Part shown: piece by piece, positions 1 to 7,890 of the stretch
How positions within the stretch are numbered: position 1 is the first letter of the stretch
Layout of the letters: each line of letters opens with the position of its first letter
Assembly: GCA_964429875.1 (NCBI GenBank)
Contig: CAYSDL010000042.1
Span: forward strand, 1-11,628
Direction: 5' to 3'
From: CAYSDL01 sp964429875
GTDB taxonomy: Bacteria > Fidelibacterota > Marinisomatia > SCGC-AAA003-L08 > D37C17
DNA: 11,628 nt
Program-made: the position numbers and the translations under genes
Notes under the pieces: generated by a model
Seen by the model: the letters and a program-made list of their open reading frames with translations, nothing else
The model's database searches: none
What the model was told of the DNA's origin: nothing

Positions 1-205
1 TACCAGCACCAACTAAAATTTCTCCAATATTTCCATCACTATCAATTAATCCATTGCTATCAAATAATCCTATCTCATCTCCAATTGATAATGAGCTTAT
101 GGTATCTTCGAAAATAAATAAAGTTGACTCACCTGTTTCTGCAATTTCAATATTGAAATGTTGAGCAAATGTAAAGGTAGTAAATAATAAAAGTATTATT
201 GACAT
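1..205 (-). CDS. Secreted protein of unknown function, 5' part only (runs off the left edge)
   Basis: I do not recognise a function. Reading the minus strand from the ATG at 205-203 gives 68 open codons to the edge. Residues 1-14 (MSIILLLFTTFTFA) look like a signal-peptide hydrophobic core with a plausible cleavage site before Q15, so the product is probably exported. The mature part begins QHFNIEIAETGESTLFIF and goes on to an acidic, Gly-rich stretch (IGDEIGLFDSNGLIDSDG) followed by GEILVGAG. From memory, this pattern recurs near the N-termini of large surface proteins in Marinimicrobia-type marine bacteria; that is inference. The signal peptide has no positive residue in its n-region, which is unusual. 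A better N-terminus (MKFINFFMYI) sits just upstream from the ATG at 240, one base after the lpd stop, but in another frame ending in a TAA that overlaps this start (TAATG). The gene follows lpd closely and is probably in the same transcript. Confidence 0.6.
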   Translation of the reverse strand, partial: MSIILLLFTTFTFAQHFNIEIAETGESTLFIFEDTISSLSIGDEIGLFDSNGLIDSDGNIGEILVGAG

Positions 206-241
206 TATAAAATATACATAAAGAAATTAATAAATTTCATG

Positions 242-1666
242 TTATTTTTTAGGAATGTATAAATCTGTAATGCTTCCAGTTAATATCTCAGAGGCATTAA
301 ATATTGTTTCTGATAATGTTGGATGAGGATGAATAGTTAACGCTATATCTTCTGGTATTGCTCTCATTTCTATTGCTAGCATTGCTTCACTAATTAAATC
401 TCCTGCATGTTCACCAACTATTCCAACCCCTAGAATTCTAGTATTTTCTTTATTAGTTAATATTTTAGTTTTTCCATTAGTAGCATTTATGCTCATTGCT
501 TTTCCACTTGCAGACCAAGGAAACTCTGCTTTATTATACTCTTGAGATAAATTCTTTAACTCATTTTCTGTATATCCTGCCCATGCAATTTCAGGATTTG
601 TATATATAACTGAAGGAACAGCAGAAGGTTTATAAACACTGTTCATTCCTGAGATAACTTCTGCTGCTACTTTGCCTTCGAATGAGGCTTTATGGGCAAG
701 CATTGGTGATCCTGTTACATCACCTATAGCATATATATTTGGTATTAAAGTTCTTTGTTGTTGATTTACTGGAATAAAACAATTTTCATCCAATGTAATA
801 CCTGTCTTTTCAATACAAATATCATTTGTATTTGGAACTCTTCCAGTACAAATAAGGACATTATCAAAAGAATTTTTAAATGTTTTTTCATTATTTTTAA
901 ATGTACTAATTATACTACCATTTGTTTGTGGTATAAGACTAGTTACTTCTGTAGAAAGATATATATTTTCAAATTTTCTTTTTAGTACATTATAAAGAGG
1001 TAAAACAAGATCATTATCTGCCATGTTAAGTAGTTTAGGTAAAAATTCAGCAACTGTTACTTTTGATCCAAAAGCACTAAAAACACTACCAAGCTCTAAA
1101 CCAATATAACCTCCACCAATTACTAGTAATGATTTTGGGATAGATGTAAAATTTAGTGCATCTTTTGAATTTAAAATTGAGGGGTGTTTTTTATTTAAAT
1201 GAGAAATTGTTTGAGATCTTGATCCAGTTGCTATAATACAATCATTGAAAAAAATATCTATATCTTTTCCTTGTTGATCTTTAATAAATAATTGAGTAGC
1301 AGATTTAAATTTTGCTTTGCCATTAATAATTTTAATATTTCTAGCTTCAGCTAGTTTTGAAATTCCATTACTAAGATTAGATATTACATTATTTTTCCAA
1401 TTATGAATTTTGTTAATATCAATAGATGGTTTTTTAAATTGAACCCCAAACTTAGATGATTCTTTTGCATTAGTTATTAGGTTGCTAATATGAAGTAATG
1501 ATTTTGAAGGAATACATCCTCTGTTTAAACAAACTCCACCTAAATTATTATCTTTGTCAATTAAAATAACATTTTTTCCAAGATCTGCTGCCCTAAATGC
1601 TGCAGTGTATCCTCCTGGACCACCTCCTATAACAACTAAATCTATTTTTTGATTTATATTTTTCAT
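242..1666 (-). CDS. lpd: Dihydrolipoyl dehydrogenase (E3 of the pyruvate dehydrogenase complex)
   Basis: A cytoplasmic FAD enzyme that reoxidises the dihydrolipoyl group of E2 and passes electrons to NAD+. The 474 aa length is normal for the family. The FAD-binding GxGxxG is at residues 14-19, the redox-active disulfide is C46/C51 in the CLNRGC motif, the NAD-binding glycine motif GGGYIGLELG is at 184-193, the second FAD contact AIGD is at 313-316, and the dimer-interface catalytic dyad is H448/E453 in HPHPTLSE. It has no N-terminal lipoyl domain, unlike some E3 proteins fused to one. The ATG overlaps the aceF stop by four bases (ATGA, 1666-1663), which suggests translational coupling. Next to aceE and aceF it most likely serves pyruvate dehydrogenase, but E3 is commonly shared with the 2-oxoglutarate and glycine-cleavage systems. 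Confidence 0.96.
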   Translation of the reverse strand: MKNINQKIDLVVIGGGPGGYTAAFRAADLGKNVILIDKDNNLGGVCLNRGCIPSKSLLHISNLITNAKESSKFGVQFKKPSIDINKIHNWKNNVISNLSNGISKLAEARNIKIINGKAKFKSATQLFIKDQQGKDIDIFFNDCIIATGSRSQTISHLNKKHPSILNSKDALNFTSIPKSLLVIGGGYIGLELGSVFSAFGSKVTVAEFLPKLLNMADNDLVLPLYNVLKRKFENIYLSTEVTSLIPQTNGSIISTFKNNEKTFKNSFDNVLICTGRVPNTNDICIEKTGITLDENCFIPVNQQQRTLIPNIYAIGDVTGSPMLAHKASFEGKVAAEVISGMNSVYKPSAVPSVIYTNPEIAWAGYTENELKNLSQEYNKAEFPWSASGKAMSINATNGKTKILTNKENTRILGVGIVGEHAGDLISEAMLAIEMRAIPEDIALTIHPHPTLSETIFNASEILTGSITDLYIPKK

Positions 1667-2703
1667 CTTAATTGAAATGGTCTAGAAATAAAATTGCTGA
1701 ATTTCTTTACAAATTCTGCAGCTTGAGCACCATCTACAACTCTATGGTCATAGGATAGTGATAGAGGAAGTACTTTTCGAGCTTTGAATTTGTTGTTTAT
1801 TAATATTGGTTTGACTTGTATTTTAGAAATACCTAGAATTGCTACTTCAGGAGGATTTATAATTGGTGTAAAATATGTTCCCCCGATTCCACCTAAACTT
1901 GTAATTGTTATACATCCTCCTGATAAATCATTTGGAGATAATTTTTTATTTTTTGATTTTTTTATGATTTTTGTTAGTTCAAAGCTTATTCTTTTGATAC
2001 TCTTTTTATCTGCATTTTTTATTACAGGAACAAGTAATCCATTATCAGTATTTACTGCTACTCCTATATTAAAATATTTTTTTCTATAAATATATTTACC
2101 ATCATTAGATAATGATGAATTAAATATTGGCAACTCTTTTAGTGTTTTAACTATTGCTTTTATAAAAAAGGGTATGAATGATATTTTTATATTGTCATCT
2201 GTATTTTTTTGTTTCAATTCCTTACGTATTTTATCTAATTCTGTTACATCACACTGNNNNNNNNNNNNNNNNNNNNNNNNNNNNNNNNNNNNNNNNNNNN
2301 NNNNNNNNNNNNNNNNNNNNNNNNNNNNNNNNNNNNNNNNNNNNNNNNNNNNNNNNTCTTTATTGCTATCTTGGTTAGATTTTATCATATTTTGAGGAAT
2401 ATTTGATTCTTCTGGATTAGTAATTTCTGATTCTTCTGTGTTTTGTACTAACTCTTTATCATTTTTAATATTATTGTTTGATTTAAATATTGGATCTCCA
2501 GGTGAGATTTTATCACCACTTTTAACAAATATTTCTTCTACTGTAGAATCGTATTCAATAGGTATCTCCATGGAAGCCTTTTCTGATTCAACTATAATTA
2601 CAATATCACCCTTTTTTATAGTTTGACCTTTTTTTACGAGGATATCAGTAACAAGTACATTTTCTACGCCTTCTCCTATATCTGGAAGTATAAAGTTTGC
2701 CAT
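1663..2703 (-). CDS. aceF: Dihydrolipoyllysine acetyltransferase (E2 of pyruvate dehydrogenase), interrupted by an assembly gap
   Basis: E2 carries acetyl groups on a lipoyl arm and transfers them to CoA. Two parts are visible. Residues 1 to about 75 form one lipoyl domain, with the attachment lysine K42 in ESEKASMEIP. After the gap comes most of the catalytic domain, starting at QCDVTELDKIRKEL (aligned by eye with the family FDxADITELE segment) and ending with the active-site HRVVDG (H320 and D324 in the numbering as written with N). Between them are an Asn/Ser/Glu-rich linker (residues about 77-115) and 100 N. The peripheral-subunit-binding domain and the first strands of the catalytic domain are not visible. 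Both flanks stay in one frame across the N run, which has a one-in-three chance of happening without meaning. Assignment to pyruvate rather than 2-oxoglutarate rests on the neighbouring aceE. The ATG start at 2703 directly precedes the lipoyl domain; the aceE stop is 42 bases upstream. Confidence 0.92.
   Translation of the reverse strand: MANFILPDIGEGVENVLVTDILVKKGQTIKKGDIVIIVESEKASMEIPIEYDSTVEEIFVKSGDKISPGDPIFKSNNNIKNDKELVQNTEESEITNPEESNIPQNMIKSNQDSNKXXXXXXXXXXXXXXXXXXXXXXXXXXXXXXXXXXQCDVTELDKIRKELKQKNTDDNIKISFIPFFIKAIVKTLKELPIFNSSLSNDGKYIYRKKYFNIGVAVNTDNGLLVPVIKNADKKSIKRISFELTKIIKKSKNKKLSPNDLSGGCITITSLGGIGGTYFTPIINPPEVAILGISKIQVKPILINNKFKARKVLPLSLSYDHRVVDGAQAAEFVKKFSNFISRPFQLR
2257..2356. 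other. Assembly gap of exactly 100 N inside aceF
   Basis: Bases 2257-2356 are all N. An exact length of 100 is the usual placeholder for a scaffold gap of unknown size. The E2 protein needs a subunit-binding domain (about 35 residues in the family), linkers and the start of the catalytic domain here, clearly more than the 33 codons the N run allows. The real gap is therefore probably longer than drawn. Confidence 0.97.
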
Positions 2704-2745
2704 TTTATTTTAAATTTATTGTTCTAAATTAATTAATTAATAGTA

Positions 2746-5415
2746 TTAAACAGTATTAGGATTTGATTTTTTTGTATTTATTTTATACTTAACAATAGCT
2801 TTCTTTAGAATTTCTTTTCTTAAAATACTTTCTTTTACTAATAGGTTTATTGTTGATAATACAATATAATATTGATTGACTTCAAAAAAATCTCTTAAAG
2901 CTTCTCTAGTATCACTTCTACCAAATCCATCTGTTCCCAATGCAACAAAAGGACATTTAATATATGGAGAAATTTGTTCGGCAACTAACTTGACGTAATC
3001 ACTGACAGCTATAACAGGGCCATTCCTTTTTAGTAATTTCTTATCTAAATGTGATTTTTTATTAGTATTTTCAGGATGCAAATTATTCCACCTATATACA
3101 TCCTCTGCTTCTTTGTGAAGTTCTGAATAACTTGTAACACTCCATGTAGAGGCAGAAATATTCCAATCATCATTTAATAATTTAGAAGCTTTAATAATTT
3201 CATTTACCATAGGTCCACTTGCTAATAATTGAACTTTTATTTGCTTGCTGCTTGAATTTTCAGAAAGGCAATACATTCCTTTGATAATATCACCTTGTAT
3301 ATTGTAATCAGGTAATTTTGGTTGAACATAATTTTCATTTTCTAAAGTTATATAGTAAAAAACATTATTTTGCCATTTATACATATCCTTTAATCCATAT
3401 TGAATTATAATTGCAATTTCATATGAATATGCTGGATCATATGCTTTTAGATTTGGGATTGTAGATGCCATTAAATGGCTGTGTCCATCTTGATGTTGTA
3501 ATCCTTCTCCTGCTAAAGTTGTTTTTCCAGCTGTTCCTCCAATCAAAAAACCTTTTGTTCTCATATCAGCTGCAGCCCAAATTAAATCTCCAACACGTTG
3601 AAACCCAAACATCGAATAAAAAATAAAAAATGGAATCATATTTATACCATTTGTAGAATAAGATCCTCCAGCAGCAATAAATGATGAAAGAGAACCAGCC
3701 TCGCTTATGCCTTCTTCTAAAATTTGTCCATCTATTGACTCTTTGTAATATAAAAATTGATCTGAATCTACAGGATCATATTTTTGGCCAGAATGAGAAT
3801 ATATGCCAATTTTTCTAAACAATGGATCAATACCAAAAGTCCTGGCTTCATCAGGTATGATAGGAACAATGTTCTTGCCTATGTTTTTATCATCACATAA
3901 AATTGTTAATAATCTAACAAAAGCCATTGTAGTAGATAGTTTGCGATCATCAGAACCATCAATTAATTCTTGGAATAGATCTAATTTAGGAGTATTTAAT
4001 GGTTCGCAAGAGCTCCTTCTATTAGGAATAAAACCACCTAACTCCTTTCTCCTATGTAATAAATACTTAATTTCTTCACTACTACTATGAGGTTTATAAA
4101 ATGGAGCTTTTATGCATTCTTCATCACTTAATGGTATATTAAAATGAGTTCTGAAATCTAGCAATTCTGATTCATTTAATTTTTTTTGTTGATGGGTTAT
4201 ATTTCTTCCTTCACCAGATTCCCCAAGGCCATATCCTTTTATTGTTTGTGCAAGGATAACAGTAGGTTTGTTCTTAGTGCTCACTGCTTTATGATATGCT
4301 GCATATATTTTAGCTGGATCATGGCCACCATATCGAAGCTTTTCTAAATCATCAATAGACAATTTTTCAATTAATTTTAAAAGTTTTTCATTCTTACTCC
4401 AAAAATTATCTTTAAAGTATTCTCCACCTTCAACAATAAATTTTAGAAACTCTCCATCAACTAAATTATTTAAACTATCAATTAGTATATTATCTTTATC
4501 TCTATCTAATAGATCATCCCACTCTGCCCCTAGAATAACTTTAATAACATTCCAGCCTGCTCCTCGAAATGCCCCTTCAAGTTCTTGGATTATTTTTCCA
4601 TTTCCTCTTACAGGGCCATCTAATCTTTGAAGATTACAGTTTATCACAAAAATTAAATTATCTAATTTTTCTCTTGAAGCTAAGGTTATTGCTCCTAGTG
4701 ATTCTGGCTCATCCATTTCACCATCACCTAAAAATGCCCATACTTTTTTATTTTTTTCAGGTATCAATTTTCTATCTTCTAAATAATTTAAAAATCTGGC
4801 TTGATATATCGCCTGTATTGAAGCTAGTCCCATAGAAACTGTAGCAAATTGCCAGAAATCTGGCATAAGAAATGGGTGAGGATATGATGTCAGACCTCCT
4901 TTTGATTCTTGTCTGAAATTTATAAGTTTGTCTTCATTTATACGACCTTCTAGAAAAGCCCTTGAATATATTCCTGGTGCAACATGTCCTTGAAAGTAAA
5001 TTATGTCCTCTCCCTCTGGATGATTTTCTCCCTTAAAAAAATGATTAAATCCTACTTCATATAGTGTTGCGGATGAAGCAAATGAAGATATATGTCCGCC
5101 AATACCAGGGTTCATAGTATTGGCTCTTACAACCATAGCCATAGCATTCCATCTAATTATAGATTTTATTTTTCTCTCTATTGATCTATCTCCTGGATAA
5201 GAAGATTGCTCTTTAATTGGAATTGTATTTATATAATCAGTATTTTGATTACAGAGAAGATCAATATCTTTATTATGAGCATACGAAATCAATCTGTTTA
5301 ATATAAAATTAGCTCTATCTTTACCATCAATATTTATTATTGATTTTATAGAATCTATCCATTCTTGAGTTTCAATTGGATTTATATCTATTTTTTTATT
5401 TTTTTGATTATCCAT
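2746..5415 (-). CDS. aceE: Pyruvate dehydrogenase E1 component, homodimeric type
   Basis: A thiamine-diphosphate enzyme that decarboxylates pyruvate and acetylates the lipoyl group of E2. At 889 aa it matches the single-chain AceE family (E. coli about 887), not the two-chain alpha/beta type. By comparison with E. coli AceE from memory, I see active-site histidines at H108 (GGHISSFASSA), H144 (QGHVAPG) and H408 (RNITHQQKK), the ThDP/Mg motif starting GDGEMDEPES at 230 and closing with NCN at 259-261, the cofactor glutamate E568 in ILEEGISEAG, and GEGLQHQDGHSH at 636-647. The C-terminal third keeps GTDGFGRSDTRE (827-838). One normally invariant stretch is altered: FATVSMGLASI at 190-200, where E. 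coli has FPTVSMGLGPI. It is the first gene of the operon with aceF and lpd. The start codon has no Shine-Dalgarno-like sequence upstream. Confidence 0.97.
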   Translation of the reverse strand: MDNQKNKKIDINPIETQEWIDSIKSIINIDGKDRANFILNRLISYAHNKDIDLLCNQNTDYINTIPIKEQSSYPGDRSIERKIKSIIRWNAMAMVVRANTMNPGIGGHISSFASSATLYEVGFNHFFKGENHPEGEDIIYFQGHVAPGIYSRAFLEGRINEDKLINFRQESKGGLTSYPHPFLMPDFWQFATVSMGLASIQAIYQARFLNYLEDRKLIPEKNKKVWAFLGDGEMDEPESLGAITLASREKLDNLIFVINCNLQRLDGPVRGNGKIIQELEGAFRGAGWNVIKVILGAEWDDLLDRDKDNILIDSLNNLVDGEFLKFIVEGGEYFKDNFWSKNEKLLKLIEKLSIDDLEKLRYGGHDPAKIYAAYHKAVSTKNKPTVILAQTIKGYGLGESGEGRNITHQQKKLNESELLDFRTHFNIPLSDEECIKAPFYKPHSSSEEIKYLLHRRKELGGFIPNRRSSCEPLNTPKLDLFQELIDGSDDRKLSTTMAFVRLLTILCDDKNIGKNIVPIIPDEARTFGIDPLFRKIGIYSHSGQKYDPVDSDQFLYYKESIDGQILEEGISEAGSLSSFIAAGGSYSTNGINMIPFFIFYSMFGFQRVGDLIWAAADMRTKGFLIGGTAGKTTLAGEGLQHQDGHSHLMASTIPNLKAYDPAYSYEIAIIIQYGLKDMYKWQNNVFYYITLENENYVQPKLPDYNIQGDIIKGMYCLSENSSSKQIKVQLLASGPMVNEIIKASKLLNDDWNISASTWSVTSYSELHKEAEDVYRWNNLHPENTNKKSHLDKKLLKRNGPVIAVSDYVKLVAEQISPYIKCPFVALGTDGFGRSDTREALRDFFEVNQYYIVLSTINLLVKESILRKEILKKAIVKYKINTKKSNPNTV

Positions 5416-5463
5416 AAATTAATTATTAAATATGTGTGTAAAATTACAATGAAAATATAATTC
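5416..5463. promoter_or_regulatory. Divergent promoter region between aceE and the phosphofructokinase gene
   Basis: Only 48 bases lie between the two start codons, so the signals for both transcripts must lie here or inside the coding ends. On the plus strand TAAAAT at 5439-5444 is a reasonable -10 for the phosphofructokinase gene, giving a leader of roughly a dozen bases, but no good -35 is seen. A perfect TATAAT at 5456-5461 lies too close to the ATG at 5464 to make a normal leader. On the minus strand, TTTTCA followed after 17 bases by TATTTA is a weak candidate for aceE. In DNA this AT-rich such hexamers are poor evidence; the gene arrangement is the stronger argument. Confidence 0.35.
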
Positions 5464-6651
5464 ATGAAAATTGCATTTCTTACAGCAGGCGGGATTGCTC
5501 CTTGTCTCACATCTTCAATAGCGAGAATGGTTAAACAATATAGTTTAACAAATTCTGATATTACAATAATTGGATATTTATATGGATATAAAGGATTGCT
5601 TCAGGGAAATTCAATAAATATACCAATAGATATTGCTAAAAACGAAAAGCTTATATATTCTTTTGGTGGTACATTCCTTGGTAATAGTAGAGTTAAACTT
5701 ATGAACGTAGATGATTGTGTTAAAAAAGGCTTTGTTTTAAATGGTCAAAATCCTTTAGAAATTGCAGCTAATCAATTAATTAAAGATAATGTAGATGTCC
5801 TTCATACAATAGGTGGTGATGATACCAATACAACTGCTGCTGATTTAGTTAAATATTTAAAAGATAAAAATTATAATTTGACGGTAGTTGGTTTGCCAAA
5901 AACAATTGATAATGATGTTTATCCACTACTTCAAACATTAGGAGCTTATACTGCAGCAGAACAATCTGCCTTATTTTTTGAAAATATTGTTAATGAGAAT
6001 ACAACAAGTTCAAGACAGCTTATAATACACGAAGTTATGGGACGTAATTGTGGATGGCTTACAGCATACAGTTCTTATTTATATAGAAAAAAAATAGAAG
6101 AAAAAATATTTTTTCCTGAAATTAAATTAATAAAAAATAAATGGGATATTCATGCTATATATATACCAGAATTAAAATTTGATTTATCAAGAGAAATCGA
6201 TAGGTTGAATAGTATAATGGATGAATTTGATTGTGTAAATATTTTTTTAAGTGAGGGAGCAGGCATTGATAATATTATTAAAGAGAAAAAAACAAATAAT
6301 GAAGAAATACTATATGATGCTTTTGGACATTGTAGATTAGATGATATTAATCCAGGTCAATGGTATGCAAACTATTTTAAAGATAAGTTGAAATGTGATA
6401 AGGTGCTAGTACAAAAGAGTGGATATTTTTCTAGGTCTGCTGCTCCTAATAAAGAAGATTTAGAATTGATTATTCAGCATGCAGATATGGCAGTTGAGTC
6501 TGCTAATAAAGGAAATAGTGGTGTTATTGGTATCGATGAGGAAAATAATAAATTATCTTGTATAGAGTTTAATAGAATTAAAGGAGGAAAACCTTTTGAT
6601 ATTACTATTCCTTGGTTTCAACAAATAATAAGGGATATTGGTCAAAGATAA
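5464..6651 (+). CDS. pfp: Phosphofructokinase, pyrophosphate-dependent type by its motifs
   Basis: Phosphorylates fructose-6-phosphate to fructose-1,6-bisphosphate in the cytoplasm; the PPi-dependent form is reversible and can serve glycolysis or gluconeogenesis. The 395 aa length is in the range of PPi-type enzymes of the PFK family. The N-terminal nucleotide/PPi loop is LTAGGIAPCLTSS (6-18). Donor specificity is read from GGDDT at 117-121 (ATP enzymes have GGDGS) and PKTIDND at 145-151 (ATP enzymes have PGTIDND). By family knowledge D120 obstructs ATP binding and K146 contacts pyrophosphate. D149 is the expected catalytic base. MGRNCGWL at 192-199 and the R324 region contact the sugar phosphate. 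It stands alone on the plus strand, divergent from aceE and convergent with the next gene. It has no Shine-Dalgarno-like sequence; the ATG directly precedes the conserved first strand. Confidence 0.93.
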   Translation: MKIAFLTAGGIAPCLTSSIARMVKQYSLTNSDITIIGYLYGYKGLLQGNSINIPIDIAKNEKLIYSFGGTFLGNSRVKLMNVDDCVKKGFVLNGQNPLEIAANQLIKDNVDVLHTIGGDDTNTTAADLVKYLKDKNYNLTVVGLPKTIDNDVYPLLQTLGAYTAAEQSALFFENIVNENTTSSRQLIIHEVMGRNCGWLTAYSSYLYRKKIEEKIFFPEIKLIKNKWDIHAIYIPELKFDLSREIDRLNSIMDEFDCVNIFLSEGAGIDNIIKEKKTNNEEILYDAFGHCRLDDINPGQWYANYFKDKLKCDKVLVQKSGYFSRSAAPNKEDLELIIQHADMAVESANKGNSGVIGIDEENNKLSCIEFNRIKGGKPFDITIPWFQQIIRDIGQR

Positions 6652-6678
6652 AGCTTTCTGAGCAATATATACTATTTT

Positions 6679-7890
6679 CTAACTAAAATAAATTTGAATT
6701 TTTTCTATTTTTCTTGAAGAAGCATCTCTGATAATTATATGTCCAGCTGGTAGAAACAAGTGCTCGTTTTTATGGGGAATACGATTTATTTGTTTTGTTA
6801 TATATCCACCAATAGTTTCATAATCTCCATCAGGGAAAATTTTACCATATACATCATTAAATAATTCACATTCCATTTTTGCATTAACAAGAACAGAACC
6901 ATCTTCTAATTTTTTACTGTCATTTTCTGCAAAATCAAATTCATCTTCAAATTCACCAAATAGTTCTTCAAATACATCTTCGATAGTAATTAGACCAGCT
7001 GTTCCACCATGTTCATCTAAGACAATTGCAATAGAATGATTCTCTTCTTTAAATTGTTCCATTAAATCAGAAATTGATTTAGAAAAAGGAACATATAAAA
7101 CATCTTGTATAATAGTCTCTAAATTCGAAGGTTTTGAAAAGAGATCATATATGTATACAATACCAATTATATTATCAATATTTTCTTTATAAATAGGTAG
7201 TTTTGAATGACCTGAATCAATAAATGAATGAGCAGTTTCATCCAATGTGCTATTAACTGAAATAGATGAAATATTCGTTCTTGGTGTCATTACATCTGAT
7301 GCATTGCTTTTACTATATTCAAAAATATTAGAAATAATTTCTTTTTCATCTTGATCCATTGAATTTAAATCTTCAACTTGTTCATATAAATGTTGAAATT
7401 CTTCTCGTTTTATTTCTTTCTGTTTGGATAGTTGTTTTAGATATGATTTAGTGTTTGTCCAATTGAATTTATTGAGGACTATAACTAATGGATAAAAAAT
7501 AAAATAAAATAATTGAATTATTGGAGATAAAATTAATATCATAATATTAGAATATTCTCTAATTATAGTTTTTGGTAAAATCTCTCCAAGTAATAAAATA
7601 ATTATTGCAATTGGTATGAATGCTATATTTGAAGATATCATGCTATTCTTAACTAGATAAACAGTAAAAAATGATGAGCATAATATATTTGATAGATTTG
7701 TGCCAATTAAAGAGACAATTAAATATTTAGATTTATTATCTAATATATTCTTTGTTAGTTTACCTAAACGATATTTTTGTTTTATCCAAACATCAATTTG
7801 CAGTTTATTTGCAGAAATAAGTGCTATTTCACTACTGGAAAATATAATTGATGATATTAGTCCTATTATTGCTAAGTTTAATTCTAACAT
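6679..7890 (-). CDS. CNNM/CBS-domain membrane protein (CorC/HlyC 'hemolysin' family)
   Basis: An integral inner-membrane protein of the CNNM (DUF21)-CBS-CorC_HlyC type, 403 aa. By eye there are four hydrophobic segments at about 4-27, 55-80, 88-108 and 114-140, with the conserved SSSEIAL (18-24) and GEILPKT (102-108) motifs of the transmembrane domain. A CBS pair follows, starting at DVMTPRT (199-205) and containing DEHGGTAGLITIEDVFEELFGE (292-313; key residues D292, G295, G296, E304). After an acidic linker, a C-terminal CorC_HlyC domain covers about 328-403. Members have been linked to magnesium or cobalt export and, for the bacterial CorB/CorC branch, to Mg2+ transport. The old hemolysin label is historical and toxicity is not implied. 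It is a single gene, convergent with the phosphofructokinase gene and divergent from murQ, so the context says little about its job. I see no Shine-Dalgarno-like sequence. Confidence 0.93.
   Translation of the reverse strand: MLELNLAIIGLISSIIFSSSEIALISANKLQIDVWIKQKYRLGKLTKNILDNKSKYLIVSLIGTNLSNILCSSFFTVYLVKNSMISSNIAFIPIAIIILLLGEILPKTIIREYSNIMILILSPIIQLFYFIFYPLVIVLNKFNWTNTKSYLKQLSKQKEIKREEFQHLYEQVEDLNSMDQDEKEIISNIFEYSKSNASDVMTPRTNISSISVNSTLDETAHSFIDSGHSKLPIYKENIDNIIGIVYIYDLFSKPSNLETIIQDVLYVPFSKSISDLMEQFKEENHSIAIVLDEHGGTAGLITIEDVFEELFGEFEDEFDFAENDSKKLEDGSVLVNAKMECELFNDVYGKIFPDGDYETIGGYITKQINRIPHKNEHLFLPAGHIIIRDASSRKIEKIQIYFS

Noticed and set aside
755..985. Plus-strand open frame of 76 codons opposite lpd
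   Set aside because: Antisense to a well-supported lpd; composition is Ile/Cys/Phe/Asn-rich with no motif, as expected of a shadow frame in AT-rich DNA.
1784..2626. Several plus-strand open frames opposite aceF, two of them running through the N gap
   Set aside because: Shadows of the aceF reading frame; those at 2174-2395 and 2178-2378 stay open only because N cannot encode a stop.
2727..2741. Short AATT tandem repeat in the aceE-aceF spacer
   Set aside because: Fifteen bases of low-complexity A/T in an AT-rich spacer; not distinguishable from background.
3803..4835. Plus-strand open frames opposite aceE (3803-4090 and 4569-4835)
   Set aside because: Antisense to continuous, motif-rich aceE sequence, with no recognisable domain.
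5456..5461. Perfect TATAAT just before the phosphofructokinase start
   Set aside because: Transcription from it would begin inside the coding sequence beyond the ATG at 5464, so it cannot drive this start as a normal -10.
6650..6700. Possible bidirectional terminator between the convergent phosphofructokinase and CNNM genes, including the AAAGCTTT palindrome at 6650-6657
   Set aside because: The palindrome has no loop and no adjoining G/C-rich stem, and I found no hairpin followed by a T run in the 27-base spacer.
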